A stretch of DNA of 64,000 nt from an uncultured Porphyromonadaceae bacterium (lineage in GTDB: Bacteria; Bacteroidota; Bacteroidia; Bacteroidales; Muribaculaceae): the NCBI GenBank assembly GCA_905202215.1, contig CAJKRG010000006.1, positions 35,740 to 99,739 of the forward strand. Reading direction: 5' to 3'. Shown piece by piece: positions 52,753-61,152 of this stretch. The notes under the pieces were generated by a model. That model was not told the origin of the DNA. It saw nothing but the letters and a program-made list of their open reading frames with translations, and searched no databases. A program made the translations under genes and the position numbers. Within the stretch, counting starts at the first letter, position 1. Each line of letters starts with the position of its first letter.

Positions 52753-55077
52753 TCATAATAGACTTTCAATAATACTATTAATACTCTCTTGATAGAACCA
52801 TGATCCATCTGAAGATATTGCTTTTCCCAGTTGCACCAACTTATGAAATTCGGGAAGATTTCTATCACGAATTAAGCTTGATGATAAAATAGGGATCTGA
52901 TTGGTAAACTTTGCGGATAAATCATAGACATTCCCTCCTGCTAATTGCGTGGAATATATTGACAACATTTTTTCAAATGTTGAACTTGAGAAGAATGCCA
53001 AATAGAAATAATAATCATCCTCAGAGAATTTCCTCTTGGGAATCCAAGCATGACCTCGTTCAATTACAAATGTTCCTTCAACGTCAAGTGCAAATGATTT
53101 CGCACTTCCGAATTCTGTTGATACAATTCTTGTTTCAGACTTTAACAACCAATCTCTATGTCGGCTCAAGACCCACCAATGTTCTTTATTGGAAATAGAT
53201 CTTCTGCTCATTAATTTATCTTTAAATGGCAAAAATCTTTTATAGGTATATGGAGCTTCAGACTGCAATTGTTCTTCAGTTTGAATTAACAAACCATTGT
53301 CATCATATGGGAACCAAACGTAGTTTTTAATTGTAAGCTGTCCATTAAGTATGGCTCCATTATCTATTGACGGCCTATAGTATTTTCTTTCGGCTTTAGG
53401 TAAATCCTCATATTGTTCTTTCGGAATAATAAATGTTTGGTTATCACCAGTTCGTATACCTTGTTTAACTGTGAAAACGGTCTGTAATGGAACGACCACC
53501 CCAAAGCGTAATAAATCGGAAAGTTTCAATCTTAAATTATAATCAGATTTTGAGACCACTTTCCAAGAATTATTTATATCCGGATACATATCTGGTTGAT
53601 AGATACTATACCCCTTTTCATCTATCTCAGGCAAATTGGCATCTTGCATTTTTCTCAAAGCACATAACGCTTTAGGAGCAATCCCTTTTTCATTATTGCA
53701 CCACAATAATGTAGTGAAATCCAGCCCTTGCTTTTTTTGTCCGACATAGATGCTTACATCAGTCAACGCGCTTTCAAAAACATAATTACCTAACTTGCCG
53801 ACTAGTTTATTAGTATAAAGTTCATTCAGTTCTGCTCTTATGGGCACATAATTATCTGAAGTAAAAAATGCAGAAGGTAGTACACAACCAAGCATTCCAC
53901 TCTCTTTAAGCGAATGAAATGCCTTATACAAAAATGGGATTGCTAAATTGGGTTTAGTTATATCGAATGGAAATACATTAGACACTCTACCGCGTTCTTC
54001 CTTGTTTAATAATTCCCATGCTTTATAAGGAGGATTCATAAGAATGATATCTACATCATTGTCCCATTCCTCCATCAATGAATCATCAACTACCTTTAAA
54101 CAAATAGACAATCTCTCTCCCCAATATTCTTTTTGAGCAAATTTTAGCAAAAAGGATGTTGTACTAATACCACATTCGGATTTATCCCATCCTTTTAAGG
54201 TAATGTTACCTTTATAGTTCAGACCATGTAATTGTTTGAGAATTTCCACCAAAAACTCTCCAGACCCACAAGCCGGGTCAAATATACATATATGCGGTAA
54301 ATTTATGTCGATATTTCGCAAACACTGCTCAACGATAGTTCGCGCTACATATTGCGGAGTATAGTACGTACTACTATAATCTGATAACGAACTTATAAGT
54401 CTGTTACTTACATCGCCAAATAAATCTCGTTCTGAAAAAAAAGTATCAACTATTCTATGAGCCTCTTGGAAGATAGGACCAGAACAATGTCTAAGAATGA
54501 TATCTAAATCTGGTTTAATTTGTTTTACCCCAGAACGGATATCATCTATAAATAAGTCAAATCCCTCTGGTAACTGTACTCGAGATATTCCATAACTCTC
54601 AAAATCAATCTCATTTACATCGTCATATGAAAGGGAAAGTAAAAGTATATATAAATAATTTAAAGCCTCTAATGGAGCTCTGTCTTCATGAGTTAAATTC
54701 CTCATTTTCCTAAACAAACTTATAATGAAAGGCACTACATCATTAACTGTTGCATAGGATGAAGATAGGATATACTTATAGAACTTGTCTATATTAGACT
54801 CAACGTAATGTTTTTTTATTGGCTCAACATTATCTTTTAACCAATTATAAATTTTAACGTCATCATTACCTATGGCAATATAATTTTTCGTATTAAGAGA
54901 CCATGCTATTGTGTCAAAATTTCTTTTATCCAATTCTGGTGACACATCAAGACAAAAATCTCCCACACCACCTGTCAGTAGAGCGTATTGCGTAGGAGTA
55001 TTAGCCTTGACGTTTATAGGATAAACGCCAAATGCACGCCGCCAATGTTTTATGTCTCTTAAATCGAACATATTCAT
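52753..55077 (-). CDS. N6-adenine DNA methylase, AT-rich, probably separately acquired
   Basis: 774 residues. YYTPQYVARTIVEQCL at about 240, SAM motif I ICIFDPACGSGEFLVEIL at about 266, catalytic motif DIILMNPPYKAW at about 350, then a large C-terminal target-recognition region (TVFTVKQGIRTGDNQTFIIP; AFFSSSTFEKMLSIYSTQLAGGNVYDLSAKF). It resembles the MTase part of type IIG/type I-like enzymes. A TAACTTTG promoter box lies 15 nt upstream of the start. G+C is well below that of the adjoining helicase-methylase operon, pointing to a distinct origin. Confidence 0.9.
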   Translation of the reverse strand: MNMFDLRDIKHWRRAFGVYPINVKANTPTQYALLTGGVGDFCLDVSPELDKRNFDTIAWSLNTKNYIAIGNDDVKIYNWLKDNVEPIKKHYVESNIDKFYKYILSSSYATVNDVVPFIISLFRKMRNLTHEDRAPLEALNYLYILLLSLSYDDVNEIDFESYGISRVQLPEGFDLFIDDIRSGVKQIKPDLDIILRHCSGPIFQEAHRIVDTFFSERDLFGDVSNRLISSLSDYSSTYYTPQYVARTIVEQCLRNIDINLPHICIFDPACGSGEFLVEILKQLHGLNYKGNITLKGWDKSECGISTTSFLLKFAQKEYWGERLSICLKVVDDSLMEEWDNDVDIILMNPPYKAWELLNKEERGRVSNVFPFDITKPNLAIPFLYKAFHSLKESGMLGCVLPSAFFTSDNYVPIRAELNELYTNKLVGKLGNYVFESALTDVSIYVGQKKQGLDFTTLLWCNNEKGIAPKALCALRKMQDANLPEIDEKGYSIYQPDMYPDINNSWKVVSKSDYNLRLKLSDLLRFGVVVPLQTVFTVKQGIRTGDNQTFIIPKEQYEDLPKAERKYYRPSIDNGAILNGQLTIKNYVWFPYDDNGLLIQTEEQLQSEAPYTYKRFLPFKDKLMSRRSISNKEHWWVLSRHRDWLLKSETRIVSTEFGSAKSFALDVEGTFVIERGHAWIPKRKFSEDDYYFYLAFFSSSTFEKMLSIYSTQLAGGNVYDLSAKFTNQIPILSSSLIRDRNLPEFHKLVQLGKAISSDGSWFYQESINSIIESLL

Positions 55078-55091
55078 CCTTATTAAATGTG

Positions 55092-55099
55092 CAAAGTTA
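55092..55099 (-). promoter_or_regulatory. -7 box of the second methylase operon
   Basis: TAACTTTG on the minus strand (55099-55092) with a TTG about 22 nt further upstream (55124-55122). Leader of about 10 nt to the ATG at 55077. Confidence 0.55.
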
Positions 55100-55242
55100 C
55101 GAAAATTTCTTGACTTATCATCAATGATTATCTATGCTTAATAACATATTCGCCTATGAAGATTGTTCGTAAAAATATCCTGATCTTTTTGTAATATAAT
55201 CGCATAAAAGGGAAAAGTGATAGTGGGCTCGAAAATACAATC

Positions 55243-56241
55243 TTAGTTATTTTTGTTAATGAGGTTGACGATGACTTTGACCATGGTATCTTTTTCTTCG
55301 GTGCGGCTTTCGGCAATCATAAGAGTGAGAGCGACAAGTGTATTGTCGGCGATGCGCTTGGAGCCGTCCTCATTATAAAGGATGCCGTTGCCGTTGAGGA
55401 ACCACAGGAATAGTGTGGCGGCAATGCGTTTGTTGCCGTCGCTGAAGTAGTGGTTCTTGGTAACGAGATACAGGAGCATGGCTGCCTTTTCCTCGACTGA
55501 TGGGTAGAGGTCAACGCCGCCGAAAGTCTGATAAATCTGACCGATGGAACTTTTGAAGGAATCGTCTTTCTCGTTGCCGAACAATGTGCTGCCTCCGAAT
55601 TTCTCATGCAGCTCGCGGATGACTTCCATTGCGTTTTCGTATGTGGCATGGAATGCTTCTTTGCCGGTGGTGTCCTCAATCTTCAACTCCTGATAATCGT
55701 AGCGGTCGAGGGTGTCAAGCGCGTATGTATAATCGACAACGACATCAAGCAACGAGCGGCTATCCTCCGTCAGCTTCTCCTGATTCTGGATTGTGCGTCC
55801 CAATACCTTTACCAACTGGCTCAGCTCATCATACTTCTGCGCGGCAACCCGTTCGTTGATTGCGTAACCCTGCAAAAGGTATTGTTTCAAAACCTGATTA
55901 GCCCAGATTCGGAATGCTGTGGCATTCTTGGAATTGACGCGATAGCCTACCGAAAGGATAGCGTCAAGATTATAGAAATTGGTTTCTGTAGTCTGAGTCT
56001 TACCGGCTATTGCACCGTGTCGAGTGGTTGTTTCCATTTTGGAAATAACCATATCCTCCTGAAGTTCGCCGGATGCGAAGATGTTCTTAAGGTGTTTGGA
56101 GATAGCCGGAACCTTTGTCCCAAAAAGTTCCGCAATCTGACGCTGTGTGAGCCAGATTGTTTCGCCTTTGACTCTTACATCTATACGAGTGTCACCCTGT
56201 GGAGTCTGATATATTACGAGTTGAGATTTATTCGTTTCCAT
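55243..56241 (-). CDS. RhuM family protein with C-terminal Doc/Fic-type domain
   Basis: 332 residues from the ATG at 56241; an ATG at 56247 lies inside the -7 box. N-terminal RhuM domain: VRVKGETIWLTQRQIAELFGTKVPAISKHLKNIFASGEL, TETNFYNLDAILSVGYRVNS, RIWANQVLKQYLLQGYAINE. C-terminal Fic-fold domain with the active-site motif HYFSDGNKRIAATLFLWFL (HxFxDGNKR), the Doc variant in which Lys replaces the usual Gly, as in toxins that phosphorylate targets. No adjacent antitoxin gene is seen; the RhuM part may itself control activity. Likely an island-borne toxin or phage-defence effector. Confidence 0.88.
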   Translation of the reverse strand: METNKSQLVIYQTPQGDTRIDVRVKGETIWLTQRQIAELFGTKVPAISKHLKNIFASGELQEDMVISKMETTTRHGAIAGKTQTTETNFYNLDAILSVGYRVNSKNATAFRIWANQVLKQYLLQGYAINERVAAQKYDELSQLVKVLGRTIQNQEKLTEDSRSLLDVVVDYTYALDTLDRYDYQELKIEDTTGKEAFHATYENAMEVIRELHEKFGGSTLFGNEKDDSFKSSIGQIYQTFGGVDLYPSVEEKAAMLLYLVTKNHYFSDGNKRIAATLFLWFLNGNGILYNEDGSKRIADNTLVALTLMIAESRTEEKDTMVKVIVNLINKNN

Positions 56242-56244
56242 ATA

Positions 56245-56252
56245 CAAAAGTA
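56245..56252 (-). promoter_or_regulatory. -7 box of the RhuM-Doc gene
   Basis: TACTTTTG on the minus strand (56252-56245) with a TTG at 56273-56271 (18-nt spacing). The predicted start lies at or next to the ATG at 56241. Confidence 0.5.
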
Positions 56253-56282
56253 ATACTTTTAATTTTCAGACAAGTGCTTTAA

Positions 56283-57518
56283 TCAAAATGAAATATCCGG
56301 CAGGGAGTCGATGGCCTCGCGTTTGAGGGAATCGATGGCGCGGGTGTATTTCTCAGTGTGCTTGAGTCCGGCGTGTCCAAGGAGCGAGGCGACGGTCTTG
56401 ATGTTGGCACCGTTGTTGAGCAGGTTGACTGCGAACGAGTGTCGGGCGCAATGCCAGGTGATATGTTTCTCGATTCCGGCACGGGCAGTCCAGTGACGCA
56501 ATGCCTTCAGGCACATGGTGTGTGAAGGTAAGGGAAAGATGAGCTGATTCTTGTCGCCGTTCTCCGGCTCGCCCATGAGCTTGAGGTGAGTATCGCTCAA
56601 TGGCATGTTGACCCAACTTGCCGAACTGTGTCCGGCGGTCTTCGCCTGATTGAAGCGAAGGAGTCGGTTTGAGAAATCGACCTGTGCGAAAGTCAAGTCC
56701 TTGACATCGCAGAACCGCAGTCCGGCAAAGAGGCAGAACAGGAATGCCCGGCGTATATCGGGATTCTCGTTTAGGTAATGCGTCATCGCAAGCTGCTTGA
56801 TTTCATCCATCGACAGAATGTCTTTCTTGAGTTGCTCGCTGTCGATCGTGATAACCACTCCGTCGCAAGGGTTTCGCAGGAAGATTTCATCTTCGGTCGC
56901 TTTCTTGAACACCTTCTTGAATCGCTGGAAGAGAGTGTGCGGCCCTTCACCATTGAACCGCGACTGAAGATATTCGGCGAACTCCCGAATCATCTCCGTT
57001 GTAATCTGGTCGGGACGGATGGTTTCTACAAAAGCCTTGTACTTTTTCTTTTCCTTCAGGAACTCTTTGAATATGGCAAGACCACGGCGCATGTGGCGCA
57101 CATCCTTCTTCGTATAATTGTCGATGAAAGATTGGAAGTAATCGAAGAAATTGATTTCTTCGGGATGCTTCGCAAGGCGCAAACCGGTATGCTGTTCCTT
57201 CAGTTCCTGCTCCTTCTCGAAACGGATTTTCTCCGCCATTTCGAGAATTTCACGATTTTGCTGACGCTCCATCGGCGAAGTAGGTTTGGCAATTAGATAG
57301 AAAGGCAGCGACTCCTTCTTGCGGAGATGAGTAACTTTCTTCTTCGGCTTGCCCTTCATGGCACCTTCGGTGTAATACACCACTTTGCCGTCGGCATCTT
57401 TTACTACCTCCTCGCTTCGTCCGAGGTAGTATTCAAGGTAGAGTGCAATGCGTCCGTCCTTCAGTTCGCGTTGTTCGAGCTTGGGGTTCTGCTTGGTCTG
57501 TTTCTGTAGCTTTGCCAT
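56283..57518 (-). CDS. Tyrosine recombinase (island integrase)
   Basis: 411 residues from the ATG at 57518 (MAKLQKQTKQNPKLEQREL); the open frame continues upstream to 57701 but that part overlaps the arm-type repeats. Arm-binding domain at the N-terminus (ALYLEYYLGRSEEVV), SAM-like core-binding domain (residues about 130-240), catalytic domain with Arg in FCLFAGLRFCDVKDLTF, HxxR in HITWHCARHSFAV, and the nucleophile Tyr in LGHAGLKHTEKYTRAI. Bacteroidetes conjugative/mobilizable-element type. It lies next to the right attachment site. Confidence 0.96.
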   Translation of the reverse strand: MAKLQKQTKQNPKLEQRELKDGRIALYLEYYLGRSEEVVKDADGKVVYYTEGAMKGKPKKKVTHLRKKESLPFYLIAKPTSPMERQQNREILEMAEKIRFEKEQELKEQHTGLRLAKHPEEINFFDYFQSFIDNYTKKDVRHMRRGLAIFKEFLKEKKKYKAFVETIRPDQITTEMIREFAEYLQSRFNGEGPHTLFQRFKKVFKKATEDEIFLRNPCDGVVITIDSEQLKKDILSMDEIKQLAMTHYLNENPDIRRAFLFCLFAGLRFCDVKDLTFAQVDFSNRLLRFNQAKTAGHSSASWVNMPLSDTHLKLMGEPENGDKNQLIFPLPSHTMCLKALRHWTARAGIEKHITWHCARHSFAVNLLNNGANIKTVASLLGHAGLKHTEKYTRAIDSLKREAIDSLPDISF

Positions 57519-57566
57519 AGAGTGAGAGGGTTTTAAGTGTATTCGGTTCTCCAACCTGCAATTATG

Positions 57567-57677
57567 AGTACACCGGGAGTACACCCGACGAAAAGTACAC
57601 TTTTTCGGTTGGAATTTTGTCATCGCAAAGTTAAGAAAAATATTTGATTCAAGGTGTACTAAAAGTGTACTAAATGC
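57567..57677. repeat. Right arm-type integrase sites
   Basis: agtacac at 57567, 57578 and 57594; gtgtact at 57654 and 57665. Neighbouring sites are 11 bp apart, one helical turn. The block 57653-57677 is a near-copy of 40626-40650 at the left end. Confidence 0.6.
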
Positions 57678-57784
57678 AAAAATATGGGTAAAAACATCCA
57701 AGTGACGAGAATGAGTTGAAATTTAATTAGCTGATTTATAGCTATATTCTTTCTCTTGTTTTCTTATGATTGCAGGGTTATGTG

Positions 57785-57799
57785 CCTGTTATGGGCACC
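57785..57799 (+). repeat. attR core
   Basis: cctgttatgggcacc, matching the tRNA-Leu 3' end (40563-40577) in 14 of 15 positions. A further six-base match (tgcagg) lies upstream, as in the T arm. Confidence 0.6.
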
Positions 57800-57803
57800 G
57801 ATA

Positions 57804-57850
57804 AAGCGACTTAACAAAGTGAACATCACCAAGTTAAGTCGCTTCTTTTA
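57804..57850 (+). terminator. Likely native terminator of tRNA-Leu, displaced by the island
   Basis: Perfect 12-bp stem aagcgacttaac (57804-57815) / gttaagtcgctt (57833-57844) followed by a T-rich stretch. It begins 5 nt after attR, where the tRNA terminator would be in an empty site. Confidence 0.8.
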
Positions 57851-57913
57851 TTTTCTACAGGCAAAATCCAAATATTCCGAGTAACTTTTGCAATCCAATA
57901 CGCATAGACGGTA

Positions 57914-58018
57914 TTAGATGGTAACCCAACTTTTCAGTCCGTGAGTCTCACTCACAAACTGTAGCACTACATTGTTATTTTCGTCCAGAGCTTCGAATTT
58001 GAACCCGTGAGTGCAGGT
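57914..58018 (-). pseudogene. Orphan C-terminal coding fragment next to the IS30 transposase
   Basis: On the minus strand, 34 codons from 58018 to a TAA at 57914 read like a real protein end (THGFKFEALDENNNVVLQ...HGLKSWVTI). It lies in frame directly after the transposase TGA. It looks like the 3' end of a gene whose front part was replaced by the IS. No matching N-terminal part is seen on the other side. Confidence 0.4.
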
Positions 58019-59001
58019 TCAACTGGCAAGTGCAAAATTAGCGATTTGTTTGAAGAATTCAGTTTTAGGTGTTGAGAAGTTGAGTTTTTTACGCGGTCTC
58101 ATATTTAGCTTACGACCTACATTGCGGACGAAAATATCAGAAAAGTCATTGAAATTGGATTTCTTAGGGATGTACTGACGAATAAGTTTGTTCTCGTGTT
58201 CGACCGCGCCTTTCTGCCAGGAACAATAGCTGTCAGCGAAATAAACCGTCACATCGTACATTCCACGCATTTTCAGTCCAGCCGTGATTTCGAGATGGGC
58301 GGCGAATTCGCTGCCATTGTCAGTGGTAATGGTTTTCAGATACTTGCGGTAGCCGTAAAGCATTCTGACAACGGTACGTGCCAGCGGGGATGCTTTTTTG
58401 CCATGAGGCAGTTTCTCCATCATCACGAAGTTGGTCATGCGTTCTACAAGAACGAGTATGGCGTGACCGTATGCGTCAATAATCAGATCCATTTCAAAGT
58501 CTCCGAAACGTTTTCCGTCAGCTTCCGCGGGTCGGTCGTGTATGCTGGTCCGGTTGGCTATGTTGGTGGCTTTGGCGGGTATGCGTTCGGCAACGTGACG
58601 TCGTTTGAAATTCGGATGGCGGCAGTTCCGGCACAGTTCTCCGCTTTCATCTGCCTTTATGATATTGTATATGGACTGGATTGAAACAGAGATACCGTCT
58701 TTGCCTAATGCACCTCGAATCTGTTCGGGCGACCATTGATGGTCAATGATCATCTGCTTTATCCGCCATACCAGGGTATTGTCGAGCTTCCTGTTGGAGG
58801 TGGTGCGCTTTCTGCGTTCAACAGCATTCGCATGAGCCTTTTCCACAGATAATTACCTTTTGCCGTTGAGTTGCGTTTTAGCTCTCGGCAAAGCGTTGAC
58901 TGACTGCACCCTACAATCAGGGCGATTTCTTTTCTCGGAGTTTTTCTTTGCAGTAAGGCGAAAATTTGCGACCTTTGCTGCGAGGTTAATTGATGATACA
59001 T
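58019..59001 (-). pseudogene. IS30-family transposase with a frameshift
   Basis: N-terminal part, 59001 to about 58840: MYHQLTSQQRSQIFALLQRK with HTH IALIVGCSQSTLCRELKRNS. Remainder 58846-58019: SPEQIRGALGKDGISVSIQSIYNII, then the DDE core with DFEMDLI, TTDNGSEFAAH and the IS30-specific WQKGAVEHENKLIRQYIPK. The two parts are one base out of frame at 58840-58845 (tggaaaagg, minus strand), where GNYLW should continue as EKAHANA. No standard -1 slippery heptamer is in register, so it is probably inactivated. Terminal inverted repeats were not identified. Confidence 0.88.
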
Positions 59002-59005
59002 AAGA

Positions 59006-59062
59006 CAATACAAAATTAGTTAATCTCAGGGAGACTTCGGTCTCCTTTTTTGTTTTGTATTG
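59006..59062. repeat. Nested palindrome upstream of the transposase
   Basis: Outer arms caatacaaaa (59006-59015) / ttttgtattg (59053-59062); inner hairpin ggagac-ttcg-gtctcc (59030-59045) followed by a T run on the plus strand. The inner part is a good intrinsic terminator that would stop plus-strand transcription from running antisense into the transposase. Confidence 0.75.
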
Positions 59063-59099
59063 CCAGTATGCTCTGCTGCCTCCGCTCGCCAGAAGGAGT

Positions 59100-59154
59100 G
59101 AGGAGAATTGTTGATTCTTAACTCAAAGTTTTGCACTTCGATTTGGAATCTCCA
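59100..59154 (+). repeat. Left copy of a 55-bp inverted repeat
   Basis: 59123-59151 (29 bp, tcaaagttttgcacttcgat...) is a perfect inverted copy of 63949-63977; the match continues with mismatches to gaggagaat at 59100. It lies just after the stop of the HTH pseudogene. Confidence 0.85.
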
Positions 59155-59164
59155 TTGGAAACTG

Positions 59165-59483
59165 CTATTTTCTCGATGCTATTCTGTGCTTTCGGAGGAA
59201 AGCGTCGAGGTCAGCGCGGTTGACGTATATTTTGCGGCCTATCTGCGAGAAGGGAATGAGGTGTTGGCCGCGATAGTTTTGCCACGTCTTGGGGGAAACA
59301 CCAAGTAACTTGCGGGCTTCGTCGGATTCTATCCATTCGCTGTTGGAATCATCGGCGTTGCGTTGGGTGATTAGGTCGATGATTTGCTTCAGCGTGTCAT
59401 GGAGGTTTCGCCATTCTTCTTACGGCACCATTGTTATAGACGGTGCAGATTGTTGAGGTGTCGCTTTGGGTGTAATATTTCAT
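59165..59483 (-). pseudogene. Helix-turn-helix (excisionase-like) gene with a frameshift
   Basis: Start at 59483 (MKYYTQSDTSTICTVYNNGAV), then a one-base shift near 59416-59423, after which the frame continues EEWRNLHDTLKQIIDLITQRN, EWIESDEARKLLGVSPKTWQNYRGQ and GRKIYVNRADLDAFLRKHR to a TAG at 59165. The second part is a clear HTH_17 domain as found beside integrases. It has no good start of its own, so this is probably a decayed gene from an older mobile element. Confidence 0.7.
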
Positions 59484-59594
59484 TTTTGTTGCGTCTCTGT
59501 TCTATGCACTGGAGGGGTGATTCCGCTGTTCATTGAAAATCAAGGGTTACGGGATTTACTTTTGTTTTTGTCTGCAAACTCAAATTTTTTTCTG

Positions 59595-59602
59595 TAGATT
59601 TG
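59595..59602 (+). promoter_or_regulatory. -7 box of the DUF4434 gene
   Basis: TAGATTTG matches TAnnTTTG; the predicted start near 59607 leaves about 19 nt to the ATG at 59626. Confidence 0.5.
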
Positions 59603-59625
59603 TGGTGCTGTTTTTGCCTTGAATT

Positions 59626-61152
59626 ATGACCATGAGTAGAATATCTGGAATTGTTGCCGCGATTGTCGCGGCGGTTTTGTTTACCTGTGATGCTATGGCA
59701 CAGGGTGCCGGTGGTGTGGAGCATATTGCCCGACCGATAAGCGGTACGTGGATAAATCTACCTTATAAAGACGGACGTAATAAGTTTACCAATCCCGAGG
59801 GTTTTGACAATACTGATCCTGATCTTTGGAAGACCAAGGTTCGTGAACTGGCTGACATGGGTATCGAGTATCTTGTGATTATGGAAGTCGCCAATGAAGG
59901 CATGTCATATTATCCTTCTAAATTGATGGAACCGCTCTATGACTCCGCACTTCAGAGTCCGGTCGCTGCTATACTGGAGGAAGCCTCCCGTCATGGTCAG
60001 AAAGTGTTTCTCAGTACAGGCTGGGCCAAAAATCAGCTTGATGACATGCGTGATCCGGCTGTGAAACAGCGTCAGCTCGATATTATGGAGGAACTTGCCG
60101 GACTGTATAAGAACGAGAAGGCGTTTTATGGCTGGTATCTGCCGGTAGAGGATTGCATGTGTCCTCTTCTGCCTGAGCATGCGGTGGAGGCTGTGAATGC
60201 GCTGGTTGATAGGTCTCGCGCTCTCACCCCAGGCAAGAAGACGATGATCTCGCCATACGGTATGTATCAGTCAGATTTTGATGATGAGCGGTTTGCCGAA
60301 CGTATAGAGCGACTGAAGATCGATATTATAGCATATCAGGATGAGGTAGGATGTGTCCGCGAGACGTTTCCCTTGCCTCGTGTAAGGCAGAACTGGAAAC
60401 GGCTGCGCGAAATCCACGACAGAACGGGCATCGAAATGTGGGCCAACTGCGAGACTTTCACCTGGGAGAACGAGAAGACAAACTGCTGGGTCTCGGCTCT
60501 TGTTCCTGCGGCATATCCGCGTCTGTTGTCGCAGCAGATTGCCGCTACGGCGGGTGGCGTGGAGCGGATTATATCGTTTATGTTCGGTGGAATAATAGAG
60601 AATCCTGACTCTCCTTATCATCTGGGCCAGGCGCAACACTCCGCGCAGCTTTACAGAGACTATACGTCATGGCTCGCCGGCGACCGATACTGGAAACTGA
60701 TGGAGGCGGCCATTGCCGGAAGGCTGCGGAACAATATTCCTTCGGCAACAACAGATGCGCCGCCTGCGCTTACCGACGGACTTTTAGCCGAAGAATGTGC
60801 CTCGGACAGTGCCTGGCAAGCTTTTCCGGCGGGTTATAACGAAGTTGTGTATGATTTCGGGAAGTCTGTATGCATCGACGATGTGCTGGTGCGTAATCTC
60901 AACTATCATAAAGGTGGAATAGAACCTCTTATGAAGACGTACCTGTATTATTCGTCCGATAGTAAGACTTACCGTCTGGCGTCGATACGCAATACTCCAC
61001 ATTGCCCGAACAATCTCCATGACGCATGGGTCGACGGTGTATATTTCGACAATCTTGGTCTCAAAGCGCGCTATCTCAAGATTGCTTTCAGTGGCGTGTC
61101 CGATGTGTTTATCGACGAGATATTCATAAATCCATCTGTCGAGGCGTTATAG
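59626..61152 (+). CDS. Secreted DUF4434 TIM-barrel protein, glycosidase-like
   Basis: 508 residues; signal peptide ending near DAMAQG; an ATG at 59632 is an equally good start. Residues 30-350 match DUF4434: ISGTWINLPYKDGRNKF, IEYLVIMEVANEG, KVFLSTGWAKN, AFYGWYLPVEDCM, IDIIAYQDEVGC and EMWANCETFTWE, a GH-A-like barrel with Glu residues at strand ends (YLPVED, NCETF). The last 140 residues are a beta-sandwich resembling F5/8-type modules. Activity has not been assigned to the family as far as I know. It overlaps the convergent hrpB end by 6 nt. Confidence 0.85.
   Translation: MTMSRISGIVAAIVAAVLFTCDAMAQGAGGVEHIARPISGTWINLPYKDGRNKFTNPEGFDNTDPDLWKTKVRELADMGIEYLVIMEVANEGMSYYPSKLMEPLYDSALQSPVAAILEEASRHGQKVFLSTGWAKNQLDDMRDPAVKQRQLDIMEELAGLYKNEKAFYGWYLPVEDCMCPLLPEHAVEAVNALVDRSRALTPGKKTMISPYGMYQSDFDDERFAERIERLKIDIIAYQDEVGCVRETFPLPRVRQNWKRLREIHDRTGIEMWANCETFTWENEKTNCWVSALVPAAYPRLLSQQIAATAGGVERIISFMFGGIIENPDSPYHLGQAQHSAQLYRDYTSWLAGDRYWKLMEAAIAGRLRNNIPSATTDAPPALTDGLLAEECASDSAWQAFPAGYNEVVYDFGKSVCIDDVLVRNLNYHKGGIEPLMKTYLYYSSDSKTYRLASIRNTPHCPNNLHDAWVDGVYFDNLGLKARYLKIAFSGVSDVFIDEIFINPSVEAL

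Larger units (their letters stand above)
40563..57799. mobile_element. Integrated genomic island in tRNA-Leu, about 17.2 kb
   Basis: Bounded by an imperfect 15-bp direct repeat of the tRNA 3' end (40563-40577 and 57785-57799), with a tyrosine integrase at the right end and gtgtact/agtacac repeats near both ends. Contents: VirE_N/PriCT protein, DUF3987 protein, HTH protein, candidate ncRNA, PLD-SNF2 helicase, Eco57I-type methylase, DprA-like protein, second methylase with partner, RhuM-Doc fusion. No relaxase, coupling protein or phage structural gene is seen, so transfer would need help; a satellite-like or helper-dependent life style is possible. Confidence 0.8.

Noticed and set aside
57519..57701. 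Longer integrase start at 57701
   Set aside because: The extra 61 codons run through the arm-type repeats and look non-coding; MAKLQKQ at 57518 is the family-like start.
58840..58845. Programmed -1 frameshift in the IS30 transposase
   Set aside because: No slippery heptamer lies in the zero frame and IS30 transposases are normally a single frame, so a mutation is more likely.
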